This document shows positions 28,160-37,430 of a DNA stretch of 64,000 nt, one piece after another (within the stretch, counting starts at the first letter, position 1; each line of letters starts with the position of its first letter). The notes under the pieces are model-generated. The model was not told where the DNA came from. It saw only the letters and a list, made by a program, of their open reading frames with translations, and did no database searches. The stretch covers positions 124,001 to 188,000 of the forward strand of contig NZ_UEYQ01000007.1 in the NCBI RefSeq assembly GCF_900492205.1. The letters are read 5' to 3'. A program made the translations under genes and the position numbers. This DNA comes from Ciceribacter sp. T2.26MG-112.2. GTDB lineage: Bacteria; Pseudomonadota; Alphaproteobacteria; Rhizobiales; Rhizobiaceae.

Positions 28160-30666
28160 CACAGCGCCTCCGGGAAAAGGCCAACGACGCCGAAGGTTAT
28201 AAGGGCCGTGACCAGCGTGAAGTGCCAATAGAGCGCGACATTGCGGATTTCCATGTCGTGACGGGGTGTCATGCGGCCGGCAAGGCTGCGCGCCAGGCAA
28301 TAGACCTGCATGATCACACCCACTGCGCCGTGAACCGCAGTCCAGATGACCAGGACCCAGACGATCGCCGGGTAGACATGCGCGGTCGGGTCCATGCCAG
28401 ATGTCCACGGTCCCGCAAGTGCCGCGCCGCATCCGGCCAAGGCCGAGACGGCGCCGATCACGATCAGCGCCCGCGCCAATCCGACATATCCGCGCCGGTT
28501 CACCTCCCTTGCGCCAACCGTCGCGGCCCAGGCCGCAGCAAACAGGCCAAGCGCCATCATCGGCCAGAAGACGCCGGGACCGCTCAGCCCACCCGTGAAA
28601 TCCTGATGGATCGTCCAGAAGAAGAAGTATCCGAAGACAAGGCTACCGAACGCAGTGCCGTCTCCGACCATGGTGATGAACATGGCCCACCATCCCACGG
28701 ACTTTACCCCGGAGGCATAGAGCGGCAGGCTGAGGCCCCGGCCGACATCCTTCTCTTCCTTTTCCGGAATATGCCCCGTTCCGGTCCACAGCCAGTAGAG
28801 GATGGCCACCAGGAAGGCGACGCCCGAGACGAGCGAGACCATCCACCATTTGAAGGTGAGCGCCACAAAGACGATGCCGAGCGTGACGGCGCTGATGATG
28901 GTGATATAGGACGTGCCGCCCACGCGCAGCACCTGTTCCGGCTCCGCATCAAGGACCGAGGTCACCAGCGTTTCCCGCCGTCCCTCCCTGGCGTGAGGCA
29001 GATACCAGTCGCCCCGCTTGACTTCCTCGGCAAGCCCCTTCTGGTGCCATAGCGGATATCGGCTGGTGATCCTTGGGATGGAGCGCATTCCCCATTTCTC
29101 CTCGGGCTCACTGATCCATTCCAGCGTGCCTGCATTCCAGGGATTGACCTCGCCACGCGGCTGACGGCGGCGATGCAGGGTGACGTCCACGACGACGGCG
29201 AACATGCCAATCCCGAGCACCACCGCTCCCATGGTGGACATGAGGTTCAGCCAATCCCAGCCGAGATCGCCTGGATAGGTGAAGACCCTTCTTGGCATCC
29301 CGCGGAGTCCCGCAATATGCATCGGGAAGAAGGTGATGTTGAAGCCGACGAACATCATCCAGAAGGCAAACCGGCCCACTCGCTCGGACATATGTTTGCC
29401 GTCGATCAGGGGATAGTAATAATAGAGCCCGGCAAAGACGGGAAACAACATGCCGCCGATGAGCACATAATGCAGGTGCGCCACGACGAAATAGGTGTCA
29501 TGCGCCTGCCAGTCGAAGGGGACCAGCGCCACCATGACGCCGGTGAGGCCCCCCATGACGAAGATCGCGATGCCGCCCATGGCAAACAGCATGGGAATCG
29601 AGAAGACCACCCTGCCCGCCAGCATCGTGGCGACGAAGACGAAAATCTGCACGCCGGTGGGAATGGCAACCGCTTCTGACGCAGCCGAAAAGAAGGCGAG
29701 CGAGATCTGCGGCAGGCCCGTCGCGAACATATGGTGCACCCACAGCCCGAACGACAGGAAACCGGTGCCCACGGCGGCGAGCACGATCCAGGAATAGCCG
29801 ACGATAGGACGGCCGGCGAAGGTCGGAATGATCATCGCCAGGAGCGCGATTGCAGGCAGGAAGATGATGTAGACTTCGGGGTGCCCGAAAATCCAGAACA
29901 GATGTTGCCACAGGAGCGGGTCGCCGCCGCGCTCGGGATCGAAAAACGGCCAGTCGAACATGCGTTGCATTTCGAACAACAGATCGCCGGCGATCAACGG
30001 CGGAAACGCAAACAGGATCATGCCTGCCACGATCAGCAGATACCAGGCGAAGAGCGGCATGATGTTCACGCGCATTCCAGGTGCGCGGCACTTCATGATG
30101 CCGACTATCAGTTCGACGGCGGCCGCGAGCGAGGCGACCTCGATGAAGGAAAGCCCCAGCAGCCAGATATCCGCGCCGATGCCCGCCTGCTCGCTGGTAG
30201 CGAGCGGCGGATACATGAACCAGCCGGCATTCGGAGCGGCATTGAAGAATATCGAACCGCAGACGAATACGCCACCGATCAGGAAGCTCCAAAATCCGAA
30301 GGCGCCGAGCCTCGGGAATGGGAGTTCGCGGGCACCCAGCATCGATGGCAATAGAAAGATCGCCACCGCCTCAAAGATCGGCACCGCAAACAGAAACATC
30401 ATGACGGTGCCGTGGAGCGTGTAGACCTGGTTGTAGAACTCGGCCGACAGCAGATCGTTTTCTGGAACGGCAAGCTGAGCGCGCACGAGCAGGCCCAGCA
30501 AACCGGCAAACAACATAAAGGCAAACGCGGTCGAGCCGTACCAGAGACCGACCTCGGTATTGTTGACCGAGGTCCAGTAGCGCCATCCCGACGGGTTGGA
30601 CCACACGGCGCGCAGTTGCTTCTCTTCGGCGCTGGTGTCTTGGCCATGCATCTCGTCAGCGCTCAT
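28159..30666 (-). CDS. Fused cytochrome c oxidase subunits I and III
   Basis: An 835-residue membrane protein joining subunit I (about residues 20-560) to subunit III (from about 620). Subunit I ligands are all visible: His85 for low-spin heme, His262/Glu264/Tyr266 in GHPEVY (CuB His, proton-path Glu, cross-linked Tyr), His311-His312 (CuB) and His397/His399 in AHLHY (hemes). The subunit III part has SVGWWAMFITMVGDGTAFG and a late ALYWHF. ATG at 30666 overlaps the coxB stop and has a GAAGGGA site, so a longer start at 30684 is rejected. The enzyme should reduce oxygen with electrons from cytochrome c. Confidence 0.93.
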   Translation of the reverse strand: MSADEMHGQDTSAEEKQLRAVWSNPSGWRYWTSVNNTEVGLWYGSTAFAFMLFAGLLGLLVRAQLAVPENDLLSAEFYNQVYTLHGTVMMFLFAVPIFEAVAIFLLPSMLGARELPFPRLGAFGFWSFLIGGVFVCGSIFFNAAPNAGWFMYPPLATSEQAGIGADIWLLGLSFIEVASLAAAVELIVGIMKCRAPGMRVNIMPLFAWYLLIVAGMILFAFPPLIAGDLLFEMQRMFDWPFFDPERGGDPLLWQHLFWIFGHPEVYIIFLPAIALLAMIIPTFAGRPIVGYSWIVLAAVGTGFLSFGLWVHHMFATGLPQISLAFFSAASEAVAIPTGVQIFVFVATMLAGRVVFSIPMLFAMGGIAIFVMGGLTGVMVALVPFDWQAHDTYFVVAHLHYVLIGGMLFPVFAGLYYYYPLIDGKHMSERVGRFAFWMMFVGFNITFFPMHIAGLRGMPRRVFTYPGDLGWDWLNLMSTMGAVVLGIGMFAVVVDVTLHRRRQPRGEVNPWNAGTLEWISEPEEKWGMRSIPRITSRYPLWHQKGLAEEVKRGDWYLPHAREGRRETLVTSVLDAEPEQVLRVGGTSYITIISAVTLGIVFVALTFKWWMVSLVSGVAFLVAILYWLWTGTGHIPEKEEKDVGRGLSLPLYASGVKSVGWWAMFITMVGDGTAFGSLVFGYFFFWTIHQDFTGGLSGPGVFWPMMALGLFAAAWAATVGAREVNRRGYVGLARALIVIGAVSALAGCGAALAGPWTSGMDPTAHVYPAIVWVLVIWTAVHGAVGVIMQVYCLARSLAGRMTPRHDMEIRNVALYWHFTLVTALITFGVVGLFPEAL

Positions 30667-31661
30667 CGCAATCCCTTCAGCCAATTGGCCACGTCGGACA
30701 GTTCATCCTCCGACAGGCCAGGATAGCCCGGCATGTGGCTACCGGGTTTGATCGACACGGGATCGGCGATGAAGCGTGCCATGTTGGTCTCGCTGTTTTC
30801 CATCCGCCCGGCGCCAAGTGTCAAACGTGACCCCACATGGGATAGGTCGGGGCCTGCTGTCCCCTTCGCTTCCGTACCGGCTATTTTGTGGCAGTCGCCG
30901 CATTTCTCGCGGAAAAACACGCCCCGTCCGGCATGTTCGGCGTCAGACGTTGCCGGAACACGGCGCTTGTCGAGCCATGCTTCGAAGTCTGCTGGCTCCA
31001 TGGCCACCGCGGGAAAGGCCATCAGTGCATGGGAGGTGCCGCAAAATTCCGCGCATTGGCCGCGATAGGTGCCGGGACGCTTGGCAAGCAGAGACAGGCG
31101 ATTGGTGCGGCCGGGGATAAGATCCATCTTGCCGCCAAGCGCGGGAATCCAGAAGGAGTGGATCATGTTGGCGCTCTTCAGCGAGAACTCGACACGCTCA
31201 CCGACAGGGAGGCGTATCTCGTTCGCCGACGACACGGCGCTGCCATCGGGCCGATGGTAGACGACATGCCACCAGAACTGGTGTCCTACAACCTCGATGC
31301 GCGTGCTTGCCGCTTCCGCCTGCGCAAAGGGGCGCAGGAAGGGCATCAGCCAGAGCGCATAACCAAGGAGCGCTGTCAGAACGACGATCGGAAAGACCGC
31401 TCCACCCCATAGGATCACCTGGCCGGCCGCCGTCTCCGATATGGTCTTGCGCTTCCACCTTGCGGCATATTGAGCGACGACCACAACGAAGGCCCAGATA
31501 ACCAGACCAGCGGCGGTCATCACCCAAAACAGTGTGGCTACGCTTTCCGCCTCTTCCCCCGCGGGGTCCAGCGCGGACTGTACGCCGGCGCAGGACACGA
31601 CCACGGGACAGAGGCACAAGCATAGTGCCACCGCCCGCCGTCGCACCCACAACGCGCCCAT
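30663..31661 (-). CDS. Cytochrome c oxidase subunit II with C-terminal cytochrome c domain (caa3 type)
   Basis: A 332-residue protein. Cys24 in VVVSCAG resembles a lipobox, and two membrane helices follow (about 43-65, 82-104). The CuA site is complete: His168, Cys203, Glu205, Cys207, His211, Met214. A cytochrome c domain is fused at the end, with CGDCH (254-258) and axial Met310 in HMPGY. The subunit accepts electrons directly through its own heme c. The start at 31661 is the most sensible ATG for the signal sequence, but the ribosome site (GGGAG, one base away) is poor. It is the first gene of the oxidase cluster. Confidence 0.9.
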   Translation of the reverse strand: MGALWVRRRAVALCLCLCPVVVSCAGVQSALDPAGEEAESVATLFWVMTAAGLVIWAFVVVVAQYAARWKRKTISETAAGQVILWGGAVFPIVVLTALLGYALWLMPFLRPFAQAEAASTRIEVVGHQFWWHVVYHRPDGSAVSSANEIRLPVGERVEFSLKSANMIHSFWIPALGGKMDLIPGRTNRLSLLAKRPGTYRGQCAEFCGTSHALMAFPAVAMEPADFEAWLDKRRVPATSDAEHAGRGVFFREKCGDCHKIAGTEAKGTAGPDLSHVGSRLTLGAGRMENSETNMARFIADPVSIKPGSHMPGYPGLSEDELSDVANWLKGLR

Positions 31662-31880
31662 ACTCCCACCGAAACTTTTGGGCCCTGATCTGATGGTCAA
31701 TCTGCTCTGTCCCCGACAATCGACTTTGCGACCTATCAGCTCATCTAGTGCGACAATTGCCGCCCTGTAGGGGCAAGCGGTGGAAGTTTGTGCACTCTCG
31801 GCCACTGAGCCGGCGACGCGGAACTTCCTGTGGCCGCAAACGTTCACACATTAAGTTGGGCGGCGCTTTGGAGCACACCG

Positions 31881-32384
31881 ATGGCAGAAAGGGTATGTGG
31901 TTACTCTCGCATCCAGGTGGGCCTCCATTGGGCAGTCGTGATCCTTGTGGCTTTTCAATTTCTCGCGCATAACGCGATCGAAGCGGCCTTCAAAGCATTC
32001 ACAGATGGGGATCCGTCGCCCCAGGGACCCACCCTACTCAGCCTTATGCATATAGCCGCAGGTATGCTGATCCTGGCCTTGGCTCTATGGCGGATCTATC
32101 TACGCATCACGCGCGGCGCCCCCGCCCCCCCTGCCGACGAGCCTATTCTCATGAAGTTCATATCCGAAACCGTACATCGGCTGATCTATGTCATGCTTTT
32201 ATCGCTGCCGGCATCGGGCGCCCTTGCATGGTTTTTTAATATTGGTTCGGCAGCGGTGGTGCATGAATATCTGCAAGCATTGCTTCTCGGGCTTATTGCT
32301 GCCCATATCGCCGGCGCCTTGTTCCAGCACCTGATCCGCCGTTCCAATGTCATGATGCGAATGTTCGCACCGGAAGAAGTCTAG
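31881..32384 (+). CDS. Cytochrome b561-family protein
   Basis: A 167-residue four-helix membrane protein. Candidate heme-ligand histidines occur in LHWAVVILV, LMHIAAGML, VHRLIYVML and AHIAGALFQH, one or two per helix as in bacterial cytochrome b561. It would move electrons from the quinone pool to a periplasmic acceptor. The start is uncertain: ATG at 31881 is used, but an upstream GTG at 31830 is in frame. It diverges from coxB. Confidence 0.8.
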   Translation: MAERVCGYSRIQVGLHWAVVILVAFQFLAHNAIEAAFKAFTDGDPSPQGPTLLSLMHIAAGMLILALALWRIYLRITRGAPAPPADEPILMKFISETVHRLIYVMLLSLPASGALAWFFNIGSAAVVHEYLQALLLGLIAAHIAGALFQHLIRRSNVMMRMFAPEEV

Positions 32385-32515
32385 GCCCCGTCGCCCGGAG
32401 CATCGGCCTCGCTTATAATCCTCTCCGACATGTGGCGGGATCGCGAATAAGGCTGCGCTTTGCAGCCTTTGTGTAAGACAAGGGTGTCGTCCTGTGCTTA
32501 GTAAATAACGCCTTT

Positions 32516-33379
32516 CTAAAGAACGCGCTTCAGAAAACCGAGGAGCGCATCTGCAAGTTCCAAAGGCGCCTCCTCGGCCATATGATGGCCGCAGTCTATT
32601 CCGTGGCCCGCAAGCCCGGTCGTCCATGGTTGCCAGACCTGCAGAACATCACCATAGATTTTCTCCAGATCATCCCGTCGTGACCAGAGAACGAGAGTGT
32701 CGCATTCAACCCGCCGCCCCTCTGCACGGTCCGCCTCATCGTGGGCTCTGTCGATTCCCAGGCCTGCCCTGTAATCCTCCAGCATTCCGTGTACGGTGCC
32801 GGGATCGTGAATAGCACGTAGAAAGTCGGCGTAGTTTTCCAGGCCCATTCGATCCGGCGAGCCTTGATACCAGCGATCTGGATCTGCCAGGATCGCCTGC
32901 TCGGGTTTGTCAGGTTGCGCATAAAAAAACCAATGCCACCAGGCTGCGGCAAAACCGGCGTCACACCGCTCCAGAGCTTCGACGATGGGAACCCCGTCAA
33001 GAATTGCAAGCGCCCTCACGTGGCGAGGAAAATCCATCGCCGTGCGGAAGGCTGTATAGCTGCCCCGGTCATGGCCGATGATCGCGAACTCACCAAAACC
33101 CAACTGTTGCATCAGCGCGACGCAATCGCGCGCCTTTGCGCGCTTGGATGATCCGGAATGGTCGGGACTGTCGAGCGGTTTTGAAGAAAGGCCGAATCCC
33201 CTGAGGTCAGGGCAGACAACATAGTAGTGTTGGCTCAACAGGGGGGCCACCTGGTACCATGTCATATGTGTCCGTGGATGCCCGTGCAGGAGGAGGACCG
33301 GCGTTCCTCTGCCTCCGTGGCGCACCCGGAGCGTCGCCTCCGGCAGCTCGAGCATTTCAAGAGTGAAATCAGCGAACAT
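32516..33379 (-). CDS. Alpha/beta hydrolase, fluoroacetate-dehalogenase-like
   Basis: A 287-residue hydrolase close to haloacetate dehalogenases. HGHPRTHMTW is the oxyanion strand, the nucleophile is Asp104 in GHDRGS, Arg105 is one substrate-carboxylate ligand, HWFF (149-152) supplies the halide-binding His-Trp, and the catalytic His lies in CGHHMAEEAP. In true fluoroacetate dehalogenases a second Arg follows three residues after the first; here that position is Tyr108. It may therefore be a dehalogenase with altered specificity or an epoxide-hydrolase-like enzyme. It is a single gene with no obvious operon partner. Confidence 0.85.
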   Translation of the reverse strand: MFADFTLEMLELPEATLRVRHGGRGTPVLLLHGHPRTHMTWYQVAPLLSQHYYVVCPDLRGFGLSSKPLDSPDHSGSSKRAKARDCVALMQQLGFGEFAIIGHDRGSYTAFRTAMDFPRHVRALAILDGVPIVEALERCDAGFAAAWWHWFFYAQPDKPEQAILADPDRWYQGSPDRMGLENYADFLRAIHDPGTVHGMLEDYRAGLGIDRAHDEADRAEGRRVECDTLVLWSRRDDLEKIYGDVLQVWQPWTTGLAGHGIDCGHHMAEEAPLELADALLGFLKRVL

Positions 33380-33593
33380 GATAACCTCCAGCTATCAAAG
33401 CCTGCACCGGCCGCCGTGGGCGTGTTCGATTTCATGCTGCGCATGTAGCGGACCGCAAGGACGCTTGCTTATTACAGCGCCCAGATCGCCGCCAATTGCC
33501 GAAGTGGTCACGGCCCGTATCAGCTCGATAGAGCCTGTCATTTCGTCGGCAGAGCAGGCCTCTGAACCGGTTGTGCCCACTCATCGCTCGCAT

Positions 33594-33881
33594 CTATCTG
33601 ACCGGAAGGTGCCCCACATGGTGCAGCGGGTTGGTACCGTCGCCGGCTTGTACGGGATCCTCAGGACGCTCCGACTTGCCCATTCTCACAGGGGGAACAT
33701 CCTGTTCCTCGGTCCCGCTTTGGGGAGCCTCCGGACCCAGCGGCATAACGGCATCCGCGGCGGGGCCATCGATGTCCGCCTCGGCGCGAAGCCAATGGTC
33801 TTGCCTGCGACCCTCCACCTGACCCTCGGCAAGCCAAAGGTGGTAGGCCCTGTCCCTTATCCGGTCTTCCCTGCTATTCAT
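33594..33881 (-). CDS. DUF2934 domain protein
   Basis: A 95-residue protein. ATG at 33881 has a GGAGGG ribosome site eight bases upstream, whereas the longer frame from 33944 does not. Residues 3-36 (REDRIRDRAYHLWLAEG, then DHWLRAEAD) match the DUF2934 signature, a short helical motif common in rhizobial accessory regions. The remainder is charged and low in complexity. The function is unknown. The 214 bases between this gene and the hydrolase upstream hold nothing I recognise. Confidence 0.75.
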   Translation of the reverse strand: MNSREDRIRDRAYHLWLAEGQVEGRRQDHWLRAEADIDGPAADAVMPLGPEAPQSGTEEQDVPPVRMGKSERPEDPVQAGDGTNPLHHVGHLPVR

Positions 33882-34020
33882 CGAATACCCTCCGGGTTGT
33901 AGTTTGTGGGGAAACTGGCCAAGCCCCCGAATGTTCCGGCACAACCGCTCAGCCCATCAAGGTTCGATACGCTCTCTGGCTGGCAGTCCAAGACCGGCGT
34001 AGAGGCGTGCGAAACAGCAT

Positions 34021-34944
34021 TCACTCCTGGCGCAGCAAGGGGTTCTCACTACAAAGGTCATTACGGATGGCCGTCGCCGCAATACTTGCTTGGCCGATCG
34101 CCACCGCGATCTGATCGAGGCCCTCGGTCACGTCGCCAGCAGCGTAAAGCCCCTGCACCGTTGTTCGCTGATGGCGATCGACGACCAGACAACCCTCTGG
34201 TGTTGTCTGGGCGCCTGCCGCCGCGCCGAGGCTTGACTGGGCGTCGGATCCCATGACCACGTAGAGGGTATCGAACCTTCTGACACGATCGGCAAATCCA
34301 ATATCCATGAAATCCGAACCAGCGGCATAATCGACGATCGGCACATCGACAACTTCGACACCGAGTTCCGCGAGCTGGCGATACTGGGCCGGGGAAAGTC
34401 CCAGGTTCCCGCTCTCCGAGGCGACGGTAACACGGGAGGAAAAGCTGCGGAGGAACCTAGCCTCGCCGAGAAGCCTCGGCCCGTGCCCAACGACGATCAC
34501 GGCCTTGTCAGTGACCTCGTAACCATCACAGATGGGACAGTATCTCAAAGTTCCGTTCTCAAGAGCGGCGGTGTGGACTTCATTCGGCATACTGGGCCGG
34601 CGATCGCGCGTGCCCGTTGCCAAAAGAACGGCCTCTGCAGCGATAGCGACTTCACCGTGTTGAATGACGAAGCGCCCCTCCTCATTTCTAATTTTGCGCA
34701 CGTCGGTCTGTACAAGCTCGATGCCGTATTGCCGGACCTGATTTCGCATGCGCCGAAGCAGGTCGGGTCCGGAAATGCCTCCGGCACACCCCGGCTGATT
34801 GTGTGAGCACGCGATAAGTTCGGCCCGGCTCTGTCCCGCGTCGGCCAATATTACTGATACGTGAAAGCGTGCCAAATAGAGTGCAGCCGTCAATCCTGCT
34901 GGTCCCCCACCAACTATGATGACTTTCTTTGTGACGATCATCAT
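34021..34944 (-). CDS. Thioredoxin-reductase-like FAD/NAD(P) oxidoreductase
   Basis: A 307-residue flavoprotein with an FAD-binding GGGPAGLTAALYLA at the N-terminus, a redox-active CPICD (Cys-x-x-Cys-Asp) in the centre, a second nucleotide-binding region VVGHGPRLLGEA, and GLYAAGDV near the end. It is shorter and more divergent than TrxB, so the disulfide partner is unknown. It starts at 34944, overlapping by ATGA the restored reading frame of the DUF6766 gene upstream, so the two were once a coupled operon. Confidence 0.88.
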   Translation of the reverse strand: MMIVTKKVIIVGGGPAGLTAALYLARFHVSVILADAGQSRAELIACSHNQPGCAGGISGPDLLRRMRNQVRQYGIELVQTDVRKIRNEEGRFVIQHGEVAIAAEAVLLATGTRDRRPSMPNEVHTAALENGTLRYCPICDGYEVTDKAVIVVGHGPRLLGEARFLRSFSSRVTVASESGNLGLSPAQYRQLAELGVEVVDVPIVDYAAGSDFMDIGFADRVRRFDTLYVVMGSDAQSSLGAAAGAQTTPEGCLVVDRHQRTTVQGLYAAGDVTEGLDQIAVAIGQASIAATAIRNDLCSENPLLRQE

Positions 34945-35601
34945 GCACCCCTTTCCGCATGCGGTGCCGCGACCGGCTTGGATTCAGGCGAACCTCTGAA
35001 CCGCAGAAAGATCGAGAACAAGACGAGGACAGCAGTTGAAAAGAACTCCGATTGCCAGTTCTGAAAAGACCCGAACCAGAATTGTGCGCTCAGCAGATGG
35101 GTGTTGACTTGATGGCGGCAGCCTCCCATGCGTCGCGGTATCAACCGCCTGACCAGCGCCGCTTTGCCACAGATGAAGGAAGAAACTCAAAACAAAGAGC
35201 CCAAACAGGGCCAGGCTCAGCGAGTAGCTGTAGCGCGTTCTGAGAAATTTGCCGGAGCGCACGATGGCTGGTGCGCCAAATCGGTGCATTTCCAATACCG
35301 GGCCGACTTCTTGCGCCGTCTCTTCGTCGGGGTCCTTGGCGCCAGCTGAGCCGCGTTGATACAGAAATGCCGTTAGGACGACATAGGCCGACATCTGCAG
35401 GAATTCGCTCTCCCAGTTTTCGGACAACGCGGAGAGGAGATGTCCTGAACGCGCGTATTGGCTTGCGGACACCGCCGCGTGTCCTTGCTTGACCAGTTCC
35501 TGATTGTAGGCAGCAAGACCGGCCAGAATCATGCCAAGTAGGCACGCAAAAGTGACGAGTGACAGAATGATCGCCAGCCCATTCTCTTTGATAAATCTCA
35601 C
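34941..35601 (-). pseudogene. DUF6766 family membrane protein, frameshifted
   Basis: The first frame, from 35601, gives MRFIKENGLAII, a membrane helix, NWESEFLQMSAYVVLTAFLYQRG, a second hydrophobic segment and HGRLPPSSQH, all as in DUF6766 proteins. The family's second copy of the motif (FQNWQSEFFSTAVLVLFSIFL) lies in another frame that ends at 34941. The switch falls near 35095-35115 and needs one extra or two missing bases. The restored end overlaps the reductase start by ATGA, showing which end is ancestral. Unrepaired, the product has a wrong tail ending at 34984. It could be a true mutation or a sequencing error. Confidence 0.7.
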
Positions 35602-35829
35602 CGAGTAAGCTCCTGGTTACTTCAGAGGAGGCCGTGACGGATACCTGTATGTCGTCCCGCCGCTCAAACCCTGCACGATCGATAAATGTTCCAGCGCTGC
35701 TGGCGGGCTGTCACGCCTCTCACTGTTAAGCGACGTCCGGCGCCGCCATTCAGGAGGAGCGAAGATCATAAGGTCACCGACCATTCCGATCATCGGAACG
35801 CAGAGCTTCCGGCTTTGCCGCGAGAGGGG

Positions 35830-36205
35830 GTGCGTGCGAATCAGCGCGCTCGGATTGCTTACGCGAGCCCTCGGACTGGCTATCTCGCCCTTCTGGACCG
35901 CGAGGCCTTCGATCTGACGATGGGCATTCTTTGGACCTCCAAGGATGCCGAGGACGCGCTCAGTCATCACCCGAAAGAGGTCGAGCGGTTGATGAGGCAA
36001 TTCAGGCAGGCCGGCTATACGACCCGCAGGTCGCTGGTCCAGCCGCGCAATTCGAAAACGATCGCGTTCCCATTATCGGCAAGGCGGCAGCATGCTCGCC
36101 ACGATAGGTCTCACCTATTTCAAGTCGGCACTTGCCGCGGACCAACAGGCCATCAACCGCTGTGCCCCCGTCCTAAAAATCTGCGGCATTCGCAGTCGCG
36201 GAGGA
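35830..36205 (+). pseudogene. Decayed IclR-family regulator, effector domain only
   Basis: Three frames must be joined to read an IclR effector domain: TGYLALLDREAFDL then EVERLMRQFRQAGY and IAFP in the first frame, IIGK in the second (from about 36070), and GGSMLATIGLTYFKSALA then APVLK in the third (from about 36083). These match the conserved AvP/GG/LTYF core of IclR domains. No helix-turn-helix could be found upstream, and at least two single-base shifts are needed, so the gene is dead. The rest of 35602-36356 shows no other gene. Confidence 0.6.
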
Positions 36206-36356
36206 TGTCTAGCGCCTGTCGAGCAAGCTTGCCATCGACGAGACGGGGATGCTAGCTTGGGTTGAATGCCAAAACGGCCGAGATCCCGGTTCTCAATAGC
36301 TTCGTAATATGATGAGTGGTGTTCGCCAAAACCCTGCTCAGAGGACAGGCCATCAG

Positions 36357-37295
36357 CTACATGAGCTTTCCCGAGTATCCGCCGATCACGGACTTCGCCC
36401 TGATGCGGGCCGCTTTGCGATAGTCTCGAGGTGTGAGGCCCGTTTCCATTCGGAAGTAGCGGTTGAAGTTCGAGAGGTTGTTGAAGCCGGCCTCGAAGCA
36501 GATATCGGTGATCGAAGTCTCCGTCTCCGCAAGCAGTGTGCGGGCGCGCCAAACGCGGACCGAGCGGCTGTAGTCGGAGAAGTTCATGCCGGTGAGGCGC
36601 CGAAAGGCACGGGAGAAGGCAGAAGGCTCGAAACCGACCTGTTCCGCCACTTCATGCATCTGGGCACCAGGATCCGATTGCAGGATCTGGATCGCCTGGT
36701 CGATGCGCCGGTGTCTGCGGTCCGACACCTGATTGTAGATCGAGATGAAGTGTTCACTGGCGAGCAGCCGCTTTTCAGGAGCAGCTTCGATTGCCTCTAG
36801 GATTTCCAGCAACAGTCCGAGTCCGTTGCGATGTTCCAAAGCATGAAGCTTAAGAATCTTCTCTCCGATCGCAAAGGCGTTGGGGCCTAGAATCTCGATT
36901 CCGCGCTGTGCGAGCGGCTTCAGCCGGTGCAGCACGTCAAACTCAGGACAGATCGCGCGGACACCGATCAAGGCATCCGCATCGAATTGCAGGACCATGT
37001 CGCGGCCGGGAAGTGGCGGTGCACCCGGTGTGATCCAGTTATGCGGCAGATTGGTGCCCGTCAACATCAGATGCCCCGGCCGAAAGGGGCCGATATAGTC
37101 ACCGACATAGGCAAAGCCACTCGCATCCGGGATGAAGTGGATCTCCCATTCGGGATGGTAGTTCCAGATGCAGATCGGATTGGGGTAGTCGTCGCGGCGG
37201 ATCAGGTAGGAGGCGCCTCCGGGCAGCACGATCTGCTCGCGCGTCGCGGTGAAGGTTTCCGAGATCGACTGCGGAAAATCTGATGCAATAGGCAT
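36357..37295 (-). CDS. AraC-family transcriptional regulator of polyol operon
   Basis: A 312-residue regulator. It has an N-terminal cupin-type sensing domain (WNYHPEWEIHFIP, GDYIGPFRPGHLMLTG) and a C-terminal AraC double helix-turn-helix (about 195-295; VAEQVGFEPSAFSRAFRRLTG and ICFEAGFNNLSNFNRYFR). It is divergent from the polyol ABC operon that starts at 37431, across a 135-base spacer, and most likely activates it when a sugar or polyol binds. Confidence 0.9.
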   Translation of the reverse strand: MPIASDFPQSISETFTATREQIVLPGGASYLIRRDDYPNPICIWNYHPEWEIHFIPDASGFAYVGDYIGPFRPGHLMLTGTNLPHNWITPGAPPLPGRDMVLQFDADALIGVRAICPEFDVLHRLKPLAQRGIEILGPNAFAIGEKILKLHALEHRNGLGLLLEILEAIEAAPEKRLLASEHFISIYNQVSDRRHRRIDQAIQILQSDPGAQMHEVAEQVGFEPSAFSRAFRRLTGMNFSDYSRSVRVWRARTLLAETETSITDICFEAGFNNLSNFNRYFRMETGLTPRDYRKAARIRAKSVIGGYSGKLM

Positions 37296-37430
37296 TCAAT
37301 GCCTCGTGTTGTGGCGCACAAATGTCAAAATAATACCAGTTCTGCGACAAAGGCAAACTAGTTCGTGGTGAACGCTTGCGCAAAAGTGCCCCCGTCGATG
37401 GCGAGGGAGTTGCCATCAAGGGAGGAAATC

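Noticed and set aside
33363-33902. 179-codon plus-strand frame opposite the DUF2934 gene
   Set aside because: The minus-strand DUF2934 frame has a domain match and a strong ribosome site; this one has neither.
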